Assembly (NCBI GenBank): GCA_015350385.1
Contig: WNKI01000002.1
Location: forward strand, 7,081,987-7,145,986
DNA: 64,000 nucleotides
Source of the DNA: Aculops lycopersici
Taxonomy: Eukaryota > Arthropoda > Arachnida > Trombidiformes > Eriophyidae
Direction: 5' to 3'
The position numbers were made by a program, and so were the translations under genes. The notes beneath the pieces are model-generated. The model worked only from the letters and a program-made list of their open reading frames with translations, was not told where the DNA came from and ran no database searches. Positions 46,986 through 56,800 of this stretch are shown piece after piece (position 1 is the first letter of the stretch; each line of letters begins with the position of its first letter).

Positions 46986-48788
46986 TTAGTCAACATTCAT
47001 CTTCTGAACTTTGTCAGTCGGCTCAACGATTCCTAAAACTTCAATGTCGTCATCACTAGCGTCAGCGTTTCCCTTTGAAGTATTGGCATCATTATCCTGA
47101 ATACCGGAAGCCTCCACGAGGGGCTTCTTCTCATCCTTCATCTGAACTTTGATCTCACTTTTGAATGCCGTGCTCTCCACTTGCGCATTTGTGTAGATCT
47201 TGTTGTACTTTGGATGCAATCTTGGCACAAACTTTTTCACTTCTTTCTTGCTGTCTAGCTGCTCAATCTTTGCTTTTTGCTGAGCCTCGTCGGTCTCGTC
47301 GCCACCCTCTGGCGTGTCATACTGCTCCTCGTCGGCCACTTGTTGCTCGTCAGACCTCTCCTCACTATATTCTCCCTGCTCGTCGTACTCCTCCTCCTCC
47401 TCCTCCTCGTCCTCGTCGTCTTCACAATCTGGAATCTCCTCCTCCTCCTCGCTACTGCACTCCTCGCGACGGAATTGAGCCGTCCTTGCCTTCTTTCTCG
47501 GCTGAATAATCTGAATGTCCTCGTCTACAATCTGGATCAAATCCTCGCCCTGCAACCACTCGCTTGCATCAGCGCGGAGTACCATTTCGTCGTCGCTAGG
47601 TGTTCCGGCGACGTAGTCGTCCCTAGGCTCCTCTTTGGTTCTAGCAAAAATAGTCTCGGTATTGTCCAGATCTTTGAACTTCCTAGCGTCCAATTTTGCT
47701 CTCACACTTGGAACAGCCATGCCACCTTCGTCGTCCTCGTCCTCAACTGACTCCTCTGGTGCATCACTCTCCTTTCGCTGAGCCCACTTTTCGAGTTCCA
47801 CCTGAAGATTCACCCGAAAGTCGCAATCGAAATCATCCAACTTCCTCTTCACATCATCAGGTACATCATCAGGACCAGAGAGAATTCTACCTTCTTTAGG
47901 CAGTAACGACTTGCTAGCCACTAAACTGGCGTGCCAATTTTCCCTCTCCTCACGATCTTTTTCGCGAAAATGAGATCTGTATGAGTCTAATACTTCCTTG
48001 GAGAGTTGATTCAATTGAACAGGTTGGAAACGTTCAGATAACTTGAGTCTATCTAGCATGCCATCAATGATCGTCTTCTCGACATAGAGTGCAGTCTTCT
48101 TATTTTGATTTTCCTTCAAGAATTCAGTGATGTGATCCTCGAGCTTTGCAATTTCCTCCTTCGACAACTGGGACAAAATTCCTCGTTCAGGAATCTTCAA
48201 CTTAACCTTCTCAACTTCCTCCTCAACTCGATGGCCTTCCATGGTGGCAATCACATGTGAGACTCTTGTCAGCTCAGACTTAAGGTGATCGAGTTGCTCG
48301 AAAACCTTTGCATAATCGTTCTCATTCTCGTTATCTCCCACTTCATCAGTGTCCAGCTCGAAGGCCTCAAGTTTCTCGATTTGGGTTCTGAGTTCAATTT
48401 GTTGCTTCAATAATCTGTCGCGTTCTTGGCATCGCTCGCGTTCCTTTTGGAAATTCAGTTCGCCTTGAGGCTGAGACTTGGCCAACTCATCCAAAACAAT
48501 GAGGAAACTTGCGTGGATACGATTGAATGCCATTTGGCCATTATAGTTCCTGTTATCGGTCATCAATAACTCGTTGGCAGCTTGATTAACTAGTGTGGCC
48601 AGTTTCTCCTCGTAAAACTTGGGCGCCTTCTTTCTCAGGCGAATTATCTTGGATTCACAGGCATCACTCAATCGTCTTTGCTCCACGAAGGCGCCTTGGA
48701 AATTCTTGTTATAACTATACAAATATCGCCTAGTTGCCTCCTCTATGGAACTCGGCAACTCCTTCGGGGTTCTCGAAGGTCCAGCCAT
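46986..48788 (-). CDS. Daxx: Daxx-like nuclear protein (putative H3.3 chaperone)
   Basis: 600 residues, uninterrupted, ATG at 48788. An N-terminal helical part (about 20-145) is followed by ELDTDEVGDNENENDY and a Leu/Lys helix (about 145-185). A central helical block (about 195-345) follows, then a long acidic run (about 443-493, nearly all Glu/Asp), the basic PRKKAR (430-435), and near the end DDDIEVLG (579-586), which resembles a SUMO-interacting motif. This order matches Daxx: helical bundle, acid-marked helix leading into the histone-binding domain, acidic tail and C-terminal SIM. Daxx deposits histone H3.3 and represses transcription at PML bodies. Direct residue identity is low, so another acidic histone-binding protein is possible. 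Convergent with the Nova-like gene and divergent from NOX5. Confidence 0.6.
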   Translation of the reverse strand: MAGPSRTPKELPSSIEEATRRYLYSYNKNFQGAFVEQRRLSDACESKIIRLRKKAPKFYEEKLATLVNQAANELLMTDNRNYNGQMAFNRIHASFLIVLDELAKSQPQGELNFQKERERCQERDRLLKQQIELRTQIEKLEAFELDTDEVGDNENENDYAKVFEQLDHLKSELTRVSHVIATMEGHRVEEEVEKVKLKIPERGILSQLSKEEIAKLEDHITEFLKENQNKKTALYVEKTIIDGMLDRLKLSERFQPVQLNQLSKEVLDSYRSHFREKDREERENWHASLVASKSLLPKEGRILSGPDDVPDDVKRKLDDFDCDFRVNLQVELEKWAQRKESDAPEESVEDEDDEGGMAVPSVRAKLDARKFKDLDNTETIFARTKEEPRDDYVAGTPSDDEMVLRADASEWLQGEDLIQIVDEDIQIIQPRKKARTAQFRREECSSEEEEEIPDCEDDEDEEEEEEEYDEQGEYSEERSDEQQVADEEQYDTPEGGDETDEAQQKAKIEQLDSKKEVKKFVPRLHPKYNKIYTNAQVESTAFKSEIKVQMKDEKKPLVEASGIQDNDANTSKGNADASDDDIEVLGIVEPTDKVQKMNVD

Positions 48789-49775
48789 TGGATGATGAAA
48801 CGTTTCGCTCCTCTTCGCCTGAATCTTCTGGTGCTCTCCTTCTATTAGAGTGTAAATGAGTAACTAGTTGTTTGAGCTATAAGTTTAGGCTCGCTAAACT
48901 GTATTTGTTTGGATACATTTGGACTTGCAATTGAATGGAAAGCTCATAGATCCTGGTAAATCCATGTGAAGCAGCTCGTGTAATAATGTGATTTTTGCAA
49001 TCTTGTAAACTGTTTGTAAAATTTCGGTTAATGATAATCTGATCTAACAATGAGATAAAATGTTATTGTCGTCCAGTGGCGAGAATTAAACGCGAAACAG
49101 AATGCAACCAATGGAAGGTAAAACGCCAAAAGGCAACAACACGCTCTTTATTTCATGAGCAACAATGTTTGTTGCCGCTTGCTGCATTGCCAGCAATGCA
49201 AGTAGAATCTTTATAAACACGAGCTAAAACAACAACGACATGCGAGTGGGAGTTTGCGCGCCGATGGGCGCGCAAACCCCATTGGCGGCGACGCCGTCGC
49301 CGTCGCCGCTTAGCTTGGAATCGCAATGTAAACTTTAGCCGCCGGCGAAGCAGCAGGTTGCTGTGCAGAACGCGCAATTAGGGACAGTGGTTTGGTCTGG
49401 TCGGCGGCCGCGATTTTTCCCCCAACTTGGCCGAGATATTGAGCCGCAGGTTATCCATTGGCGCTGCATCCCTATCGTCCCAGCGAAGCGTTGAGAATCG
49501 CTTCGACTCACCGGCGAGATGTAACTTTGGTTGATGTAACTAGCTCGCTGGCTAGCTAGCGATTAACTTGCATGACTAGCTCTTCCAAGTAGGAAAACTC
49601 TTTCCACCTCTTTACTCCCACAGTTGAAAATTTTTATCCCCAAATTGATGAGAGAAATCTTGTATATTCTCAATCAAAACATTCAATATTTAATAATTAT
49701 CATTATCATTTTAAATCCTCATTATTATTATTATCATAAGAGATACCCCAAGTTTTTCAATTGTATACCTTAGAC
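48789..49775. promoter_or_regulatory. Divergent promoter region between Daxx-like and NOX5
   Basis: 987 bases separate the two divergent start codons. It contains a GC-rich stretch at about 49245-49320 with CGCCGTCGCCGTC repeats, a perfect 11-bp inverted repeat (listed separately), and an AT-rich (ATT/ATC)n zone near 49685-49740 just before NOX5. No TATA box stands out. Confidence 0.45.
49252..49277. repeat. 11-bp perfect inverted repeat, GATG loop
   Basis: GTTTGCGCGCC (49252-49262) and GGCGCGCAAAC (49267-49277) pair perfectly around GATG. It lies in the divergent promoter region. Confidence 0.8.
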
Positions 49776-50115
49776 ATGAGTGGTCCGTCCACCACCATTG
49801 CGGCAGCCGCAGTTATAGACTATATTCGTGACGACAAAACCGACGAGAAACTCAAGGATCTATTCGACTTTTACGATGCCGATGGAAATGGAATGATCCA
49901 GCGCCAGGAGCTAATTGATGTGTTGGCGCTATGTGCCCATGACATTGGTTTAGAGGTTGACGCTTATCTAGAGCAAATTGCCGACACCGTCTTCTCGAAC
50001 GCCAATGTTGACCAAGCGTCCGGTGGAATAACGTTTGATGGACTCAAGGAGGTTCTAAAGCATAGGCCAAATTTGATTAATGAACTCTCGCTGGCCAAGA
50101 GTAAGCATAATAGTG

Positions 50116-50146
<31 letters not shown>

Positions 50147-52073
50147 CAACAACCTCACTGGTCAACCTGGCGAAACCTGTCGAGGTATCGCCAATTACTT
50201 TGCCGACAGGTGGGAATCGATGGCCACTCGTTTGGGCAAGCGAATACCGATTTGCAACAAGTTGCGCTGGGAGTATATTAGCAACAATTGGGTGAGGTTC
50301 AACTTTTTCGTTGCGATCGTTATAATAACAACTGGGTTATCAATTGGGCGAGTGGTATCTTATTGGGACTATTGTGGTTTCACAATTATGGCACGAGTTT
50401 CTGGTCAGTGTTTAAACTTTTTATGCTCAATCATAGTGCTATTAGTTTGCCGTCGGACGATTAGCATCCTTAGGTCTCATGGATATGGGAGATATTTGCC
50501 ACTCGACGATCATGTTTATTTTCACAAATTGATTGGAATGATGATGGTCTTCCATTCGATACTCCACACTCTTGGTCACTTGATCAACTTCTTTATCGAG
50601 AGTCAAAAAGAAGGCGCTAAGTACACCTATGGCGAGTATCTATTCAGCACCTCCATTGGAATTGGTTGGATTGGCGGATGTGCTTGTCTAACCGGATGGT
50701 TTTTGCTGCTAATTGTCATCGTTATGTCCGTAGCCCAACCGTTCTCCAGGAGTTTGGGAAAATTTGAGCTCTTCTATTACTCACACTTGCTATACATTCC
50801 CTTCTGGATTCTCCTATTCATTCACGCACCTCGCTTTTGGGAATGGTTCGTGGGTCCCTTTGCCATTTTTATGTTTGAAACTCTCTTTAGATTTAAAAAT
50901 TTACTAATGAGCCTGAGAACTGATGGCCAAACGACCATTATAAAGGCAGTCCCATTACCGTCGAATGTTTTGCATTTGGTCATTAAGCGACCAGCAAACT
51001 TTGAGTACAATCCGGGCGATTGGATCTACGTGTTGATCCCTCAGATTGCCAAGTACGAGTGGCATCCCTTCACCATAAGTAGTGCACCCGAACAGGAAGG
51101 TGTGATCTGGTTGCACATTCGTGCAGTTGGCGAGTGGACACGAAGTTTGCGATCATTCTTCCAGGATATGGAGCATCGAAATCATCTCAGCCGCTTCATT
51201 AAGTCGGGCCAGTTTTCGGTTAGCATGGATCAACTGGTGTCATCGAGCACCGATCTGAGTATGTCAGATTCAACCCAAGTCTTGGGTCCGATTGGAAGGA
51301 TGAAGGAAAAGATGAACCAACTAAAGGGAAGCAACGGACTAGAGCCAATACCTGAAAACAACTCAGTGGAACTGATGGAAACTAAGGCAAACTCAAGTGT
51401 CGAGTCAACGTCGCCAAATGTGAGCACCACCAGTCAACGGATCGCTAGAGAGGTTCCAAATATCAAGATATTCATTGACGGTCCTTATGGTTCACCGTCG
51501 AGTCAAATCTTTAGCGCTGAGCATGCAGTTTTGATAGCCACAGGTATTGGAGTGACGCCATTTGCGAGTATTCTACAATCAATCGTCCACCATTATGAGA
51601 AACGACGGCAAAAGTGTCCCACTTGCGCGACTGAGTTCATAGACCCTCGACCTCCGTTTGTTTGCAAACTTCGCAAGGTGGACTTTGTTTGGATTAATCG
51701 GGACCAGAAATCTTTCGAGTGGTTTATCAAGCTCCTCGCCGAGCTAGAGCTAACCCAATCGCACCTGCCGCCAAGCGAGAGATTTCTCGACATTCACATC
51801 CATCTCACCGCAATGGAACCGGCCAAGACTCAATCGATTGGTCTCCAGCTAGCCTTGTATTTGGTCCACGAGAGAAACAAAAAGGATCTGGTGACTGGAC
51901 TGCGGACTAGAACCAAAGCAGGCAGACCAAACTGGGAAGACTTTTTCCAAGATATTCAAGATCAAAAGCGGGGTAAGGTCTCTGTATTCTTCTGCGGCAG
52001 GCCGCAGTTGGGCCGTCTTCTCCATCGTCAATGTGATAAATTTGGCTTCAAATTTAGAAAGGAAATCTTCTAG
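49776..52073 (+). CDS. NOX5: NADPH oxidase 5 (Ca2+-regulated)
   Basis: 765 residues from the ATG at 49776. An EF-hand loop DADGNGMIQRQE (34-45) and a weaker one near 75-87 match the third and fourth EF-hands of NOX5. The first pair is absent. Six membrane segments (about 175-370) carry the haem-ligand histidines: H250/H264, 13 residues between, and H337/H350, 12 between. FAD binding is HPFTISS (430-436). NADPH binding is IDGPYG (567-572), GIGVTPF (590-596) and FFCGRP near the end, with the usual aromatic C-terminus. The enzyme passes electrons from NADPH across the membrane to O2, making superoxide when Ca2+ rises. A low-complexity insert occupies about 485-555. The frame is uninterrupted. 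NDUFB9 is tail-to-tail 417 bases on. Confidence 0.95.
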
Positions 52074-52489
52074 TTCCTAGGTCTTGGTTAATGGAGTTAT
52101 AGGGGAACACAACTAGCAAAAGAACCAAGTCACCAATCTAATGTTGTTTTGATGTTTCGTGTATTAGTATTATTATTATTCATATACTCTCTACTTAATC
52201 ATCAGCATTATCTACTGCGATATATAATATCAATATTCGAAACATTTCACGTGATAAATCAACTTGTAACATGTAATGATTGTTTTTAGAATTAATTTTA
52301 ACCTCTTTCATTTCCATAATCATTATAACCACGAATTGCACCCCTTCGGCAAATTCGCATCGCTTCTTAAGCTCATCATTCTAAGATAATGAGCTAATAT
52401 TTAATAGTGGTGATTATATTGGGTTGCTCCTAGTGTCTGTGTAATAATAGTAGTGGTGATTGACTATTTAAATTTGAAAAATTGTACAC
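52074..52489. other. Convergent 3' regions of NOX5 and NDUFB9
   Basis: AT-rich; no gene seen. No perfect AATAAA was found close behind either stop, so variant signals are likely used. Confidence 0.4.
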
Positions 52490-52960
52490 TCATGCTCTAT
52501 CCTTTGGTTCAGGAATCTCACCAGGTTTATACATCTTCTTCTTCCATAACTCCACATATTCTTGTTTCATTGCCTCTCGCTTGGCGAAATAGTAGGGGTA
52601 TTGAGCCTTCTCAAGCTGGTGATACCAGTCCATCACATAATCGGGTGATTCCAAGTTCCTTTGGTAGGCAATACCCTCCTTGGAGAAAGGCAAAATTGGT
52701 TGACCGCGAGCATGGTAAGGATGCATGTTTTCCTCGTGCTCTTTCAGTGTCTTTTCATATAACGCCTTGCCCAATCTAATGTCCTTGATGTTCTTGTTCA
52801 TATCAAATTTTGCCCTCAATTGAAGCCTCTTGAATCTAGCCTCAAACCAATCGTCCTCCCACCAGTCGATGTCGCGGCACATTGCCTTGTAGAGGCCCGT
52901 GACTTTCCTTGTATGAGAGACGAGCTCTCGTTTCAAATAGTCGGCTACAAATTTGGGCAT
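52490..52960 (-). CDS. NDUFB9: NDUFB9 (complex I B22 subunit, LYR family)
   Basis: 156 residues, uninterrupted. The N-terminal HTRKVTGLYKAMCRDIDWW corresponds to the LYR-type helix of NDUFB9. It is followed by a RAKFDMNKNIKD block, HPYHARGQPILPFSKEGIAYQRN and the family-typical YHQLEKAQYPYYFAKREAMK. It is an accessory subunit in the distal membrane arm of mitochondrial complex I and binds acyl carrier protein through the LYR helix in known structures. Length is close to the animal protein, with a shorter C-terminus. The middle residue of the LYR triad is kept (GLYK) while the flanking ones are changed. Its 5' end faces the second MITE copy, about 380 bases away. Confidence 0.92.
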   Translation of the reverse strand: MPKFVADYLKRELVSHTRKVTGLYKAMCRDIDWWEDDWFEARFKRLQLRAKFDMNKNIKDIRLGKALYEKTLKEHEENMHPYHARGQPILPFSKEGIAYQRNLESPDYVMDWYHQLEKAQYPYYFAKREAMKQEYVELWKKKMYKPGEIPEPKDRA

Positions 52961-53336
52961 CTTTTAATGAACGTATCAAATCTCTCTCACTTTCTATGAG
53001 GTAATATTAAGAAGTATATGGTTGATACATGAATTGGTTGAATATAAATCAAAACAAAGCTGTTTCCGATGGTTTGTTTTCATTTTTCGCATAAAATTCT
53101 CAAGCCAACCTCGCGTGTGCGAGTGCGTTCATCTACCAGTGAAGGTCGGAGGCATAGGGACTAGTGTTGCATGTGGTGCAAGTTGCCATCGCATTAGCGT
53201 CAGGATTGGTCAGCGTCCATTACTTTCTCTATCCATTCATGTGACCTAAGGAAGCACTTGAAAAGTGTCTTGGTAACTTACTAGTTGGACCTAGTATTTG
53301 CCAAAAACTTAACATCGATAAATCCCTTTCAATTTA

Positions 53337-53541
53337 CAGTCGGTGAGTTTTGTTTTGCAAATCTTCGCGCAGGTCCGTCGCAAAACTTGATCTAGCTTTT
53401 CTACGAAAATTGTATCTGTTTTCGCGACTTTTTCGCCTGTGTTAATATTTTTCAGATCATCACCTTCAGACCTCTGAACTAATTCAAGATTAGCTCCTGG
53501 ATGCTCATTCGATAGATTCGCAAATTAAAATTCATCGACTG
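53337..53541. mobile_element. Tc1/mariner-type MITE, copy 2 (205 bp)
   Basis: Flanked on both sides by TA (53335-53336 and 53542-53543), the Tc1/mariner target duplication. Ends are CAGTCGGTGAGTTTTGTTTT and the imperfect inverse complement AAAATTCATCGACTG. It is colinear with copy 1 in the same orientation, with several substitutions and a net 15-base difference. It lies between NDUFB9 and the fasciclin gene and is non-coding. Confidence 0.85.
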
Positions 53542-53779
53542 TATGGAAATTATCAGACCTTACCTGTAGTTGGAACTGTAGTAGTCGGCCACTGCTCATG
53601 AAATGGAGTTTGTAACGCTGAGCGCAGGTGGCGCTACAAGCGGACACCTCGGGCCTTCTGCGCATCTCGAGTGGAGTGGCGCGCGCCGATTGCGAGGATC
53701 GAGTTTCTTTTGAGTAGGTGGTCAAAACTCGTGCTCTTGCTCACCTCGTCTGCTGGCTCAAAGCAAATTGCGACTTTGG

Positions 53780-53785
53780 TCAGTG
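53780..53785 (+). promoter_or_regulatory. Initiator-like element of the fasciclin gene
   Basis: TCAGTG with A at 53782, 30 bases before the ATG at 53812. No TATA box or DPE at the right distance. Confidence 0.3.
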
Positions 53786-53811
53786 AACACCACCAACGAC
53801 ACCAACCAACA

Positions 53812-56800
53812 ATGGCAGCCAATCCATCAATTTATTTGCTCGCGTTAGTCGCTCTGCTCCAATGCCAAATTTCAAGCTCTAGTCCATCGCCAATAAGCGG
53901 CGGGTTGATTCAACAGCAAGTCCTCTCATCGTCTTACCTCCAATCAGCAAGTCATCAGCAGTTACAGAACCAGCAGCAATCGCAACCGCAATTGTCATTC
54001 GTTTCCATTGCCTCAGCAAACTTTGAGCCGGCCAACTACAAGAGCGTCTATGAGGCCATACGCGCACATCCAGAATTGCGAGAGGTAAGTCAATTAGATA
54101 GTTTCTCTTTTTGAAGGTTTGCATGAGAGTTTGTTCTAGTCTTTATTTGTAAATAGAAGAGAGCAGTGTACAATTGGAAGCGAAACTATCGCTTTCCGGT
54201 TATAAATATCTATATACATATATGTGTGTTTGTGTTTTTTTTTCGATCCCACTCTAGTGATAAGAATAACTGGCCACCGCCGCACTGTAGTTGCTCGGTA
54301 TAAAAGTCGGCCAATCAGTTTGATTTCCGTGTGGTCGGCTTCTTTGTTGTTTCTCTCTCTCTCTCTTTCTCTCTCTGCACTCTAATCTCTACTCTTCTGT
54401 GTTTGGGTATAATATAATTCTTCTTAATGGCAACTAACACAATGCAAACAAGCGACAACTTGAAATTGACCGTTCGGATTACATCGGCGAGTCAATATTT
54501 GCACTTTCTCTTTTTTGGTCTCATCGCTTTTATTGGTCTTCATTGAAAGAATTTTTTATTTTCACATTTAGCTTGCAGCAAAAAGCAAGAATACCTGACT
54601 CTTCCCTCTGTTCTTCCGCTGGATAGTCTCAACTTCCCTCTTGACAACTGTCAAACGGAAGTCGAAGCGACAAGTGCACAAGCGGAAGTGACAACTCGAC
54701 TTTTCTTGCGAGAGGGAAAAATTACGCGCGCGCGTGCGACGTCATTTGCGTCGCCGAGTGAGAGCGACAAGCGGAAGAACTCATAGTCATTTTTGTGGTC
54801 GGTGGCAACTGGCAAAAACTCATCATGTCTTATTACTCACAAACACACATAAGATAACGTTATGTAATTTGGTCGTGTGTCCGTCAAATCAGTCGCTGTC
54901 GCTCTCTTCCGAATCTCGCGTCAACTGACAGCCTGGAGCTTGAAGCGGCAGCTGAGGCTGCGGCTGCCAGAGAAAAGTACGACGAGAGGTACAAAGTTAA
55001 AGTGAAGTGAGCATCAAGAGCAACTGCGGCCAAAAGAGCCACTAACTCCTACCGCTTTTTGAAACGTCAATTGCGCATCCAACTCTCCACTAGTCAATAA
55101 CTCCACTGACTAACCGCCCGACCAACCGACCGCCCGTAAGACCAACAGACTTGCGCCACCCACACGAAAACTGTCATGTTGAGTTAATGGTAGTTATGGT
55201 TTTCCTTTGCGGCTTTCCGAAGCCCCGAAACTCGAGCCCTCCACTCGATCTCTCGCTCTAGTCATCGTCTTGTTTTACTCAGCTCCTAGGGCGACGCATT
55301 TAGATTGAGATTGACTCTAATCTCTCGAGTCTTTACTCTTGAAGCTGGAGGAGACAGAGAGGGATGCTCTCTTGAGAAGTTGGATGCTTGAAACGTGCGC
55401 CACTTGAAACATTTAGACGTTTTTGTTGTTGCTGTTGTTGTCGGCCGTTAAAAGTCTTAACATGAGCAGCAGCAGCAGCAGCAACATCATCAAGTTTAAC
55501 TAACGAGACAACGAACGTTTAACAACTAGCTTGTTGGTCAACACGAGACGAAGGGGAACAAGATCATTCATTTGGCGGCGGCGAGCGACTAAATGAGCAT
55601 CAGGCTTCTCATTTAGGTGGCCAGCTTCAAGTAGCCTAAGGTGGCTCTTGGTCGCTTTGGAGTTCTCCTTGAAGTTTAGAGTGAGATTAAGTAACCACAA
55701 GAGGAAACAGAATCTTGCGAGAACTCGAAAGCGAGGGAGGAGAAGCGCGAACAAGACAACTTTTATGCACTTGAACCCAGTTTATGTTATGTAGCTACAC
55801 AACTACACAACCACCTAACGCTAACACTAAAACTAACACCGACGTCGAGCTATCTGGCCAAAAATCGATGATTGACGATCGCAAGGATTTTCGGCCAACC
55901 AACGAACTGAGCCAAAAAGACTCTCGACTTCTAGAAGCTCGCCTGCATTCATGAGCTGCTATCAACGCGCCAGTGATCATCATTTTTATTTACTGGGCGC
56001 AATCGCCAGACTTCACCTGACTTCTTTCTGGTGGCCAAGACTTCCAGAACTTAAAGTTGCTGCCGGCTTTAAGTTGTTGGAGCTTAGCAATTACATTTTT
56101 GCCACCGACGCATGCATACTATCAGCGATCATAGAAGGACACCACAAAAGTCAGCTGGACTCTTTGGTGTCCACTTGACTTATTCCCTCGCACTAGCAAC
56201 CGCCGTCGCCTAAAAACGAAGCGAGCCAGCCAACAAGTGGTCAGTCGGTCGGCGCGCTCGATTCGGGCACGAATCTTCAGTTGGCCATCCTGTGGACTGA
56301 GTCATTCGAAATGACCCATCTCTCTGAATGTAAACTTGAATTTACATGTCCAACTTTTGCCTCTAAAACATGGCGACTGCAATGCAAGTGATGAGTTTAG
56401 TTTAACTAATACGCATCCGCCTTTTTGTGGTCGGCTGCTGCCGCCGCCGCCGTTGCTGGCTTCTAAATGATCACATACGTACACGGCTCACTCTTGACAC
56501 TACACAATTGATGATGTCCACTGAAACTAGAGGCAACAAGTGTATTTGTGTGCCTGTTGTCGGCTCGCCGCCTCCTCACTCAACAAGTTGGCGGCGGAAT
56601 TATTTCGCACGTTTCCATTTGGTCGGACCCGGAGTTGGCGTTGTGGTTTTGGTCTTGGTGTTGGTTATAAATGTAGATGTAGTGGTTGGTTTTATTGGGG
56701 TCGGTGTTGGAGGAAATCAAACTGAATTTTAATTCCAACTGTTCGAATGACCGACCAACAAGTGGGGGCCGCAGCAACCACAACAACCACGGCAACACAA

